This document shows positions 1-5,591 of a stretch of 6,483 nucleotides of DNA, one piece after another. Below the pieces are notes generated by a model. The model was not told the origin of the DNA, did no database searches, and saw only the letters and a list, made by a program, of their open reading frames with translations. Origin of the DNA: an uncultured Desulfarculaceae bacterium (GTDB lineage: Bacteria > Desulfobacterota > Desulfarculia > Desulfarculales > Desulfarculaceae); the NCBI GenBank assembly GCA_937908275.1, contig CALERA010000169.1, positions 1 to 6,483 on the forward strand, in the 5' to 3' direction. The translations under genes and the position numbers were made by a program. Within the stretch, counting starts at the first letter, position 1, and each line of letters begins with the position of its first letter.

Positions 1-823
1 GGGCGGGCGCGGGGGCCGTGGCCCCTGGCGCGGGTTGGGTCTGGATCGGCGGTGGTTTGACCGCCGGAGCCAGGAGCGGCCGTTCCTGGACCACGGTCGG
101 GGCGGCGGTCGGGGCCGGGATTGGGACCGGGGCCGCTGGCTGGAGCGGGGCCGGCGCGGCGGGTGTGGCGGCCGGCTGGGCCAAGGCCCGGCGGGCCTGG
201 TCGCGGCCCTCCCGCAACCGGGGCTCCAGGAGGTCCACCAGCAAACCATGCTCAAAGGCCTGCAAGGCCCCGGCGGGATCGTCCAGGGCCAGGCGGCTCT
301 GGCCCAGCACCAGCCAGGAGCCGACGCTGGCCGGGTTGAGCATCAAATCCTGCTGGGCCTCCTCGATGGCGGCCGGGTAACGCTTACGCTCCAGCATGGC
401 CTGGCCCAGCAGGCGGTGGCGGTCGCTGCCCCGCATCACCCAGGTCGCGCCCTCGCGCAGGGCCAGGGGGCCGGCCACCTGGCCCAGGCCCAGGCGTTCG
501 GCCGCCTCCACCAGCCCGTGGGGCAGCTCGGCCAGGCGCGGGCAGCCCAGGTCCTGGCGGACCGAGGCCGGGTGCTCCCGGGCCAGGCGGCGGCCCTCGA
601 TGACAAAGGCGCGGCCGTCCTTGAGCAAAGGCCCGACGCTGGCGGCCAGGCCGGGCTCCTTGATCACCAGGGTCCAGACGCAGTCGCTGGCCAGGGATGG
701 CTCCCCGCCGCCCAGGGGCAGGCCCGCGCAGCCGGCCAGGGCCAGGACCAGGCCCAGGAGCCAGAACCAGGCGAGCGGACGCGGGGTCCGAGAGAGCCCG
801 GCATGGTGGGTATCAGCTAACAT
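1..823 (-). CDS. Lipoprotein with degenerate parvulin-like (PPIase) domain and TPR region; partial, runs off left edge
   Basis: I read this gene by translating the minus strand; 274 residues are visible and the C-terminus is outside the window. Residues 1-32 form a lipoprotein signal: arginines at 12 and 15, a hydrophobic stretch from about 17, and the lipobox L-A-G-C with the lipidated Cys at 32. Residues about 49-132 follow the parvulin layout: a short strand (VWTLVIK), a helix ending in F-x5-RRLARE, a QDLG turn, then a helix with GLGQVAGPLALREGATWVMRG. The His usual in the first strand (HILV) is replaced by Thr51, so isomerase activity is doubtful. Residues about 138-200 look like one to two TPR repeats. 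From about 217 the chain is Pro/Ala-rich, as in periplasmic linkers; a SPOR domain beyond the edge is possible but unseen. It probably acts at the outer-membrane periplasmic face. The ATG at 823 is preferred because it gives a normal signal length; an in-frame ATG at 880 overlaps the upstream stop as ATGA. Confidence 0.72.
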   Translation of the reverse strand, partial: MLADTHHAGLSRTPRPLAWFWLLGLVLALAGCAGLPLGGGEPSLASDCVWTLVIKEPGLAASVGPLLKDGRAFVIEGRRLAREHPASVRQDLGCPRLAELPHGLVEAAERLGLGQVAGPLALREGATWVMRGSDRHRLLGQAMLERKRYPAAIEEAQQDLMLNPASVGSWLVLGQSRLALDDPAGALQAFEHGLLVDLLEPRLREGRDQARRALAQPAATPAAPAPLQPAAPVPIPAPTAAPTVVQERPLLAPAVKPPPIQTQPAPGATAPAPA

Positions 824-876
824 GTCGGGATTATAGGCCCAAGTCCGCGCGAGACGCAAGGCTTGGCCGCCGGGGT

Positions 877-1524
877 TCATTGCCGGTAGGCCCGGTGCGG
901 CCGGCCCCGGGCGCAGTCGCGCTGGTCAAAGGCCCGACAAGCCAGGGGTTTGATGGGGTGCAGACCGCAGAAGAACAGCGGCCGGCCCAGGCTTTGGAAG
1001 AGGAAGGGGCAATAGGGCTGGGGCGTCAGGCCCTCGCCGGCGGCCAGGTGATAGAAAAAGGCCGGGTAGTCCACCCCCTGGGGCGGGGTGGGCACGGTGC
1101 CGCAGTGGCAGCAGCACTCCCCGCAGAGATCGCACCAGTCGGCGTCGGTCAGCAGCACCTCGGCCGGCAGACCGCGCTTCGGCCAGTCCACCAGGCCGGT
1201 CAGGCCGGCCCGCAGGCGGGAGTGCTGGCCGAGAAAGGTCAGCAGGTCCGCGCTCAGGCGCTGGCCGTCCTGGTCCAGGGGGCGCAGGTGGTTGGGATTG
1301 CCGCGCCAACCCAGCACCAACGTGCGCCAGAGCATGGTGTGGGCCAGGTAGGGATCGGCCAGGGCGCTGGCGGCCCGCTGGCGGCTCTCCGGGTCCGGCC
1401 AGACCGAGGCCAGGATTTCCCGCACCGGGTCCAGGTCCGGCGGCAGGCCCAGGGCCCGGGCGCGGCCCAGGCTGGTCAGCAGTGCGCGGGCGGCCTCCAG
1501 GCGGTGATCGGTCTGATTAGGCAA
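877..1524 (-). CDS. YkgJ-family (CxxCxxCC) cysteine-cluster protein
   Basis: This is a 215-residue cytoplasmic protein with no signal peptide or membrane segment. The C-terminal half carries the cluster typical of the YkgJ/CxxCxxCC family (PF03692): C131-x2-C134-x2-C137-C138, then CPFL at 172-175, and finally C186-GLHPIKPLACRAF with C196. Family members are thought to bind zinc or an iron-sulfur cluster, and their biochemical role is mostly unknown. Extra cysteines at 139, 141 and 204 give ten in all. The N-terminal 120 residues are mostly helical and I recognise no domain there. I chose the TTG at 1524 because GGAGAA sits 5 bases before it. The alternative ATG at 1563 would add 13 codons, including TCA, GCT, AGA and ACG, which are rare in this window, and it abuts a TACAAT -10 box. 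The gene is transcribed towards the lipoprotein gene and is probably co-transcribed with it. Confidence 0.85.
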   Translation of the reverse strand: MPNQTDHRLEAARALLTSLGRARALGLPPDLDPVREILASVWPDPESRQRAASALADPYLAHTMLWRTLVLGWRGNPNHLRPLDQDGQRLSADLLTFLGQHSRLRAGLTGLVDWPKRGLPAEVLLTDADWCDLCGECCCHCGTVPTPPQGVDYPAFFYHLAAGEGLTPQPYCPFLFQSLGRPLFFCGLHPIKPLACRAFDQRDCARGRPHRAYRQ

Positions 1525-1561
1525 CGGCGTTCTCCGGTTAGCTGAGCCGGGGCGACGGCGC

Positions 1562-1591
1562 ATTGTACTCCCGGCGTCGGCCCCGCGCCAA
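1562..1591 (-). promoter_or_regulatory. Putative sigma-70 promoter for the YkgJ-type/lipoprotein gene pair
   Basis: On the minus strand a TTGGCG -35 box (1586-1591) is followed after 18 bases by TACAAT (1562-1567), which matches 5 of 6 consensus bases. The predicted start near 1555 leaves a leader of about 30 bases containing the GGAGAA ribosome-binding site at 1530-1535. This geometry supports the TTG start at 1524. The call rests on sequence match alone. Confidence 0.45.
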
Positions 1592-1623
1592 GGACGGGAT
1601 GCGGCGGCCGGCAAAAATAGTGC

Positions 1624-1651
1624 TTGCCAGTTTGTTACGAAAATATATAAA
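1624..1651 (+). promoter_or_regulatory. Putative sigma-70 promoter of the TunR-like regulator gene
   Basis: TTGCCA (1624-1629) is followed after 16 bases by TATAAA (1646-1651), in a short AT-rich island that contrasts sharply with the surrounding GC-rich DNA. A start near 1658 would give a leader of about 25 bases carrying AGGAG at 1668-1672. The whole -10 element lies inside the palindrome at 1630-1663, so a protein bound there would block RNA polymerase. Confidence 0.5.
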
Positions 1652-1663
1652 ATCGTGACAAAC
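1630..1663. promoter_or_regulatory. Palindromic operator candidate overlapping the regulator promoter
   Basis: Two 11-base arms, GTTTGTTACGA (1630-1640) and TCGTGACAAAC (1653-1663), form an inverted repeat with one mismatch. They flank a 12-base spacer whose central TATATA is itself symmetric. The arm centres are 23 bases apart, about two helical turns, so a dimer could bind one face of the DNA. The site covers the predicted -10 box and transcription start of the gene at 1682, which suggests autorepression. An 11-base arm is also the length of a XerC or XerD arm at dif, which is notable because the regulator has a Xer-like fold. I cannot recall the published TunR motif well enough to claim a match. 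Confidence 0.65.
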
Positions 1664-1681
1664 AAGCAGGAGCGGCGAACC

Positions 1682-2779
1682 TTGACTGAGCCAGCGGACA
1701 AGGGAGCGGGGCAGGGTCGCGGGGCGCGGGGCGAGACCCCGCCGGCCCGGGCGGTGGAGCCCTCGCGGGCCTTCCAGGTGCCCGAGGGCGTCAAGCACCT
1801 GCCGCCCGAGCAGATCGAGGCCCTGACCCGGGCCTTCGCCGCCTGGCGCGCGGCGGCCCGGGGCCCGCGCCAGGCCCTGGCCCGGCAGCGGGTCTGGCTG
1901 GCCTATCAGTTGCTGCGCTACGCCGGGGCCAAGCCCGGCGACCTTTTGCTGCTGGACCTGGGGCGCGACCTGCTGCCCGAGCAGGCGGTGGTGCTGCTGG
2001 GGGGGCAGGGGCGGGACGGCCGCCGCGCGCCCCTGCCGCCGGAGCTGGTGGCCGAACTGCGGGCCTTGGCCGGCGAGGGTGGGGGCGGGACCGGGACCCT
2101 GGCCCTGGACGCCGGTTACCTGCGCCGCCAGTTCTACGCCCGGGGCCGCGAGGCCGGTCTGCCGGCGGAGTTGTGCAACCCCCGGGTGCTGCGCACCTCC
2201 CGCGCCCTGGAGCTGCTGCGCGGCGGGGTGCCCCTGACCGTGGTCCAGGCCCTCCTGGGCCAGGGCTCGGCCGATCTCACCGCCGCCCTGGTGGAATACG
2301 ACCAGGCCCAGCAGGGCCGCATCCTGCACCGCCACCTGGAGCACGAGCGGCGGCTCAGGACCAGCGCCCGCAACCTCTTCGCCGGCCGGGTGGACCGGGT
2401 GCTGGCGGGCAAGGTGCTCTGCCAGGTGGAGGTGATCACCCTGGGCGGACACCGCGTCGTGGCCACCATCACCCGCGAGAGTCTGGACAACCTGGGTCTG
2501 TCTCCGGGCGCGCCGGTCTGCGCCCTGGTCAAGGCCCCCTGGGTGCTGCTGGCCCTGGGCGAGGACCCGCCGCCGGTCAGCGCCAGCAACCGTCTGCGCG
2601 GCCGGCTGACCCGGCTGGTGCGCGACGGCCAGTCGGTGGAGGCCCGGGTGGACCTGGCCGACGGGGTGCAGGTCTGCGCCCTGATCACCCAGACCAGCGC
2701 CCGCGACCTGGGCCTGACTCCGGGGATGGCGGTCTGGGTGTTTTTCAAATCCTCGGCCGTGATCCTCACCGTGGACTAG
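1682..2779 (+). CDS. TunR-like oxyanion-responsive regulator: inactive tyrosine-recombinase-like domain plus two Mop/TOBE domains
   Basis: This 365-residue cytoplasmic protein has two parts. Residues about 37-215 resemble the XerC/XerD catalytic fold, but the active site is lost. The box I Arg is Lys84 (LLRYAGAKPGDLLLLDL). In the box II region (NPRVLRTSRALELL) the Arg survives as R171 but the His is gone. LLGH has become LLGQ (192-194), and the nucleophile position is Leu203, with the nearest Tyr three residues later. Residues about 228-293 and 300-365 are tandem Mop/TOBE domains that in ModE-type proteins bind molybdate or tungstate. The first has SARN (228-231), T264, S267 and K284. The second has SASN (300-303), T336, S339 and K356-S-S. 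This is the TunR architecture, which represses tungstate and molybdate transport genes in sulfate reducers. The TTG at 1682 has AGGAG 9 bases upstream; a GTG at 1655 would place the start inside the operator. The permease gene follows after 71 bases. Confidence 0.85.
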   Translation: MTEPADKGAGQGRGARGETPPARAVEPSRAFQVPEGVKHLPPEQIEALTRAFAAWRAAARGPRQALARQRVWLAYQLLRYAGAKPGDLLLLDLGRDLLPEQAVVLLGGQGRDGRRAPLPPELVAELRALAGEGGGGTGTLALDAGYLRRQFYARGREAGLPAELCNPRVLRTSRALELLRGGVPLTVVQALLGQGSADLTAALVEYDQAQQGRILHRHLEHERRLRTSARNLFAGRVDRVLAGKVLCQVEVITLGGHRVVATITRESLDNLGLSPGAPVCALVKAPWVLLALGEDPPPVSASNRLRGRLTRLVRDGQSVEARVDLADGVQVCALITQTSARDLGLTPGMAVWVFFKSSAVILTVD

Positions 2780-2783
2780 GCGC

Positions 2784-2838
2784 GGCCGGGAAGGACCCTG
2801 ACGCTGCGCGGCCGGGAGCGGACCAAGCCCGGCCGGGA
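2784..2838 (+). repeat. Three direct copies of GGCCGGGA between regulator and permease
   Basis: The octamer GGCCGGGA occurs at 2784-2791, 2810-2817 and 2831-2838, with neighbouring bases partly conserved (GCGGCCGGGA at the first two). It fills most of the short gap between the two genes. The same octamer reappears in the hairpin after the permease gene. It may be chance in very GC-rich DNA or a remnant of small duplications. Confidence 0.5.
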
Positions 2839-2850
2839 AAGGCGGCGAAC

Positions 2851-3783
2851 ATGCTGGAGCACCTGTTCCCCATCTCCGGGGTGCAAACCCAAATCTGGCT
2901 GCCGCCCCTGGTGGCCCTGGTGGTTTCCTTTTTCGCCAGCATGGGCGGCGTCTCCGGGGCCTTCCTGCTGCTGCCCTTTCAGATGAGCTTCCTGGGCTTC
3001 ACCAGCCCGGCGGTGAGCCCCACCAACATGGTCTTCAACGTGGTGGCCATCCCCAGCGGCGTCTGGCGCTTTTTGCGCGAGGGGCGCATGGTCTGGCCCC
3101 TGACCTGGGTGGTGGTGCTGGGCACCCTGCCCGGGGTGATCCTGGGCGGCCTGATCCGCATCAACTGGCTGCCCGACCCCAAGCCCTTCAAGGCCTTCGT
3201 GGGCTGCGTGCTGCTCTACATCGGGGCGCGCATGTTCCTGGACCTCAGGAAGGCCTGGGGGCAGGCCAGGCAGGCGGCCCAGGGGCCCAAGCTGGAGGCC
3301 CAACTGGTGCAGGAGGAGTTCAAGACCCAGACCGTGGAGTTCTCCTGGCGTCGGGTGGCCTATAAGTTCCAGGGCCGGGTCTACGCCTGCTCCTCGCCCG
3401 GCATCTTCAGCCTGTCCTTCGGGGTGGGGGTGGTGGGCGGGGTCTACGGCATTGGCGGCGGGGCCATCATCGCCCCCTTCTTCGTGGCCATCTACGGCCT
3501 GCCGGTGCACACCGTGGCCGGGGCCACCCTGATGGGCACCTTCGTGACCTCGGTGGTGGGAGTGCTCTTCTATCAGGCCCTGGCCTGGGTCCCGGCCTAC
3601 GCCCATCTCTCGGTGGCCCCGGATTGGCTGTTGGGCGCGCTCTTCGGCCTGGGCGGGGTCTGCGGCATGTACCTGGGCGCGCGCACCCAGAAGCACGTCC
3701 CGGCGGTCTGGATCAAGCTGGGCCTGGCCTGCGTCCTGCTCTACGTGGCCAGCAACTATCTCTACGCCTATCTGGCCTCCTGA
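2851..3783 (+). CDS. TSUP (TauE/SafE) family anion permease
   Basis: This is a 310-residue inner-membrane protein of the sulfite exporter TauE/SafE family (PF01925). It shows the duplicated family organisation: the first repeat opens with GGVSGAFLLLP (32-42) and the second with GGVYGIGGGAIIAPF (196-210), each followed by a segment like SPTNMVFN or VAGATLMGT. About seven or eight hydrophobic segments are visible, near 16-30, 33-50, 83-102, 114-131, 185-213, 222-245, 258-277 and 285-308. The halves are joined by a hydrophilic stretch of about 50 residues (133-182) rich in charge, probably a small soluble insert. Family members move sulfur-containing anions such as sulfite or sulfoacetate, but substrates cannot be read from sequence. 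Its place behind an oxyanion-sensing regulator suggests tungstate, molybdate or sulfate. The ATG at 2851 has AAAGG 8 bases upstream. No promoter is evident in the 71-base gap, so it is probably co-transcribed with the regulator. Confidence 0.88.
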   Translation: MLEHLFPISGVQTQIWLPPLVALVVSFFASMGGVSGAFLLLPFQMSFLGFTSPAVSPTNMVFNVVAIPSGVWRFLREGRMVWPLTWVVVLGTLPGVILGGLIRINWLPDPKPFKAFVGCVLLYIGARMFLDLRKAWGQARQAAQGPKLEAQLVQEEFKTQTVEFSWRRVAYKFQGRVYACSSPGIFSLSFGVGVVGGVYGIGGGAIIAPFFVAIYGLPVHTVAGATLMGTFVTSVVGVLFYQALAWVPAYAHLSVAPDWLLGALFGLGGVCGMYLGARTQKHVPAVWIKLGLACVLLYVASNYLYAYLAS

Positions 3784-3790
3784 ATCATGG

Positions 3791-3836
3791 GTGACCGCTC
3801 CCGGCCGGCGGCCTGGGCCGGGAGGGCGAACGTCAC
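3791..3836 (+). terminator. GC hairpin after the permease gene, possible transcription terminator
   Basis: CTCCCGGCC (3798-3806) and GGCCGGGAG (3816-3824) form a perfect 9-bp stem with a 9-base loop, starting 14 bases after the permease stop codon. GTGAC (3791-3795) and GTCAC (3832-3836) can extend it across an internal loop. No T-run follows, so it is not a classic intrinsic terminator. It may end transcription weakly or protect the 3' end of the mRNA. Confidence 0.45.
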
Positions 3837-3877
3837 CGGTCGGTCGCCGGGCCGCCACCAATATCCGCAATGAAATG

Positions 3878-3906
3878 ATGACCAGCCCCCCTGGTTTGGC
3901 GATAAT
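3878..3906 (+). promoter_or_regulatory. Putative sigma-70 promoter of the alkaline phosphatase gene
   Basis: ATGACC (3878-3883) and GATAAT (3901-3906) match the -35 box at 4 of 6 and the -10 box at 5 of 6 bases, with the optimal 17-base spacing. The predicted start near 3913 leaves a leader of roughly 68 bases before the ATG at 3981. I looked for a Pho box (paired CTGTCAT-like repeats) in 3784-3980 and found none. Confidence 0.42.
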
Positions 3907-3980
3907 CAGGCAAGGCCGTGCCGCGCGTCGCGGCCGCGCCCGATCTCGAACATAAATCGTGGCGTTGGGGAGCGAAGCCA

Positions 3981-5444
3981 ATGATCAGCTCGGTGAGAAA
4001 ACTGGGGCAATGGTTCTGGACGGCGCTGCTGGCCCTGGCGATCCTGGTCGCGCCGGCGGCGGGGACCGCCCTGGCGGAGGGCAAGGCCAAGCACCTGATC
4101 CTGTTCGTCAACGACGGCATGCAGATGGCCTGCGAGGTGGCCGCCAGCCGCTATCTTTACGGCCAGGACAAGGCCTTGTCCTGGCACGCCTTGCCCTACC
4201 AGGGCTATTGCGCCACCTGGGACGTGACCACCTACAACAACTACGCCAAGAAACTGGGCGTCGAGCCCTATGACCCGGCCAAGTTCGATCCCCAGGTGGG
4301 CTATGACCCCAGCCTGGGGGGCGCGGTTCCCTATCCCGATGGCAAGCCGGCGGACGACCGCTATTTCTTGCAGCAGGGCAAGCCCTTTGCCACCGACAGC
4401 GCCTCCTCGGCCACCGCCCTCAGCACCGGCCACAAGACCGATGACGGCCGCCTGGCCTGGCCGCCCGCCGGGCAGCCAGCCGGGAAACTGACCACCATCG
4501 CCGAGGAGCTGAGCAATAAGCAGAAGAAAGCCATCGGGGTGGTGACCACGGTGCCCTTCAACCACGCCACCCCGGCCGCCTTTGTCGCCCATAATGAAAA
4601 CCGCAGAAATTACGCCGCGATCGCGCACGAAATTCTGAGCCAAACCAAACCGGAGGTGGTCATCGGCGGCGGTCACCCGAACTGGGACAAGCGGAGCGAG
4701 TACCAGGTCAGCCCGCGAATGATCGAGAACGCCCGGGCTCACTACGAGGTGGTGGAGCGGATCGCGGGCGAGGACGGCAACCAGAAGCTGAGCGATGCCG
4801 CGAACAATCCCCAGGTCACCAAGCTATTTGCGATTTTCGGCGGTGAATGCGGCAACTTTGATCACCCCCACCCCAGCGACAGCCCTGGCCGGCCCAGCGT
4901 GACGCGGGGCAACATCGAGAACCCGGACCTGGCCACGGTCAGCACCGCCGCCTTGAAGGTCCTGTCCCGGGACCCGGACGGATTTTTCCTGCTGGTGGAG
5001 CAGGGCGACATCGACTGGGCCAACCACGGTAATAATTTCAGGAACATGATCGGCTCCGTGACCGACGCCGAGCGCGCGGTGGCCGCCATCATCGCCTGGG
5101 TGGACCTGCCGGGCGACGACATCGACTGGAGCAACACCCTGCTCATCGTCACCGCCGACCACGCCAACAGCTACCTGCGCCTGGTCAATCTCTTGGGGCC
5201 TGGCCAGCTACCAAAGCAGAAATATGCCAGTTGCAAGGACGAATGCACAATGGTGTTCACCTGTCCCAACGGCGAGGTCACCTATGGGGCCACCACCCAC
5301 ACCAACGAACTGGTGACCATCTACGCCAAGGGGGCCGGCAGCGAGCTGTTCCGCCAGTACGAGGGCAAATGGTGGCCCGGCACCCGGATCGTGGACAACA
5401 CCCAGATCAACGCCGTGATGCGCGCCGCCACGGGGTTGCAATAA
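3981..5444 (+). CDS. phoA: Alkaline phosphatase, PhoA family, exported
   Basis: This 487-residue protein hydrolyses phosphate monoesters in the periplasm. A Sec signal peptide spans about 1-32 (R6, K7, a hydrophobic core at 12-27, cleavage after TALA); there is no twin-arginine motif. Every metal and catalytic position of the family is visible. D45 lies in NDGM, the nucleophile S140 in TDSASSATA, and T197 in HATPA. E340, D345 and H349 lie in EQGDIDWANH, D393-H394 in VTADH, and H440 in THTNE. H195 stands where E. coli PhoA has Asp153, as in the mammalian enzymes. About 60 residues between D45 and S140 (roughly 76-135) look like an insertion, rich in Asp, Pro and Tyr. Cysteines at 51, 77, 290, 418, 422 and 428 could form disulfides after export. 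The ATG at 3981 has GGGGAG 8 bases upstream and starts the signal peptide correctly. Codons are less GC-biased around 4500-4700 than in neighbouring genes. Confidence 0.92.
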   Translation: MISSVRKLGQWFWTALLALAILVAPAAGTALAEGKAKHLILFVNDGMQMACEVAASRYLYGQDKALSWHALPYQGYCATWDVTTYNNYAKKLGVEPYDPAKFDPQVGYDPSLGGAVPYPDGKPADDRYFLQQGKPFATDSASSATALSTGHKTDDGRLAWPPAGQPAGKLTTIAEELSNKQKKAIGVVTTVPFNHATPAAFVAHNENRRNYAAIAHEILSQTKPEVVIGGGHPNWDKRSEYQVSPRMIENARAHYEVVERIAGEDGNQKLSDAANNPQVTKLFAIFGGECGNFDHPHPSDSPGRPSVTRGNIENPDLATVSTAALKVLSRDPDGFFLLVEQGDIDWANHGNNFRNMIGSVTDAERAVAAIIAWVDLPGDDIDWSNTLLIVTADHANSYLRLVNLLGPGQLPKQKYASCKDECTMVFTCPNGEVTYGATTHTNELVTIYAKGAGSELFRQYEGKWWPGTRIVDNTQINAVMRAATGLQ

Positions 5445-5469
5445 GCGCCACCCACCCGGCTGGTCCGCG

Positions 5470-5527
5470 CCCCGCCCCGGGGGCCGGACCGAGGCGGGGT
5501 CCTGGGGGGCGGGCTTGACCCGCCCCC
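5470..5527 (+). terminator. Tandem GC-rich hairpins after the phosphatase gene, probable terminator region
   Basis: Two stems lie between the phosphatase stop and the next gene. CCCCGCC (5470-5476) pairs with GGCGGGG (5493-5499) across a 16-base loop. GGGGGCGGG (5505-5513) pairs perfectly with CCCGCCCCC (5519-5527) around the loop CTTGA. The second is very stable and compact, but no T-run follows either stem. Position and stability suggest transcription ends here. The rest of 5445-5591 holds no gene I can see and no convincing promoter. Confidence 0.5.
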
Positions 5528-5591
5528 GGGCTTGTGGCAGGCTTGACTCGGCGCTCCAGGGCCGTTCCCGTTCCACATCACAGCGGTGGTC

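Noticed and set aside
35..1545. Plus-strand frames over the first 1.5 kb
   Set aside because: They are Gly/Gln/Ala-rich and antisense to the two recognisable minus-strand genes.
877..1794. Longer YkgJ-type frame beginning at 1794 or 1563
   Set aside because: The extension from 1794 overlaps the regulator gene and its control region. The 1563 version adds codons rare in this window and overlaps the -10 box.
1682..2330. Integrase of a mobile element
   Set aside because: The catalytic Tyr, His and one Arg are missing, Mop domains are fused, and no attachment site, cargo or terminal repeat is visible.
1655..2779. Longer regulator reading frame starting at GTG 1655
   Set aside because: The GTG lies inside the right arm of the palindrome and at the predicted transcription start; the TTG at 1682 has a good AGGAG at proper distance.
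2173..3783. 536-residue plus-strand frame fused to the permease
   Set aside because: The part before 2851 is a Gly/Pro/Arg-rich out-of-frame translation of the regulator gene; permease similarity starts exactly at ATG 2851.
3784..3980. Pho box before the phosphatase gene
   Set aside because: No paired CTGTCAT-like repeats are present in the interval.
2776..3981. Minus-strand 401-residue frame rich in His, Gly and Gln
   Set aside because: It is antisense to the permease gene, has low-complexity composition and no domain; such long shadows are expected in GC-rich DNA.
5515..5575. Promoter for the TolC-like gene (TTGACC at 5515, TTGACT at 5543, TGGCAG at 5535)
   Set aside because: Neither TTGAC element has an AT-rich -10 at 16-18 bases, and the TGGCAG lacks a sigma-54 GC element at the required distance.
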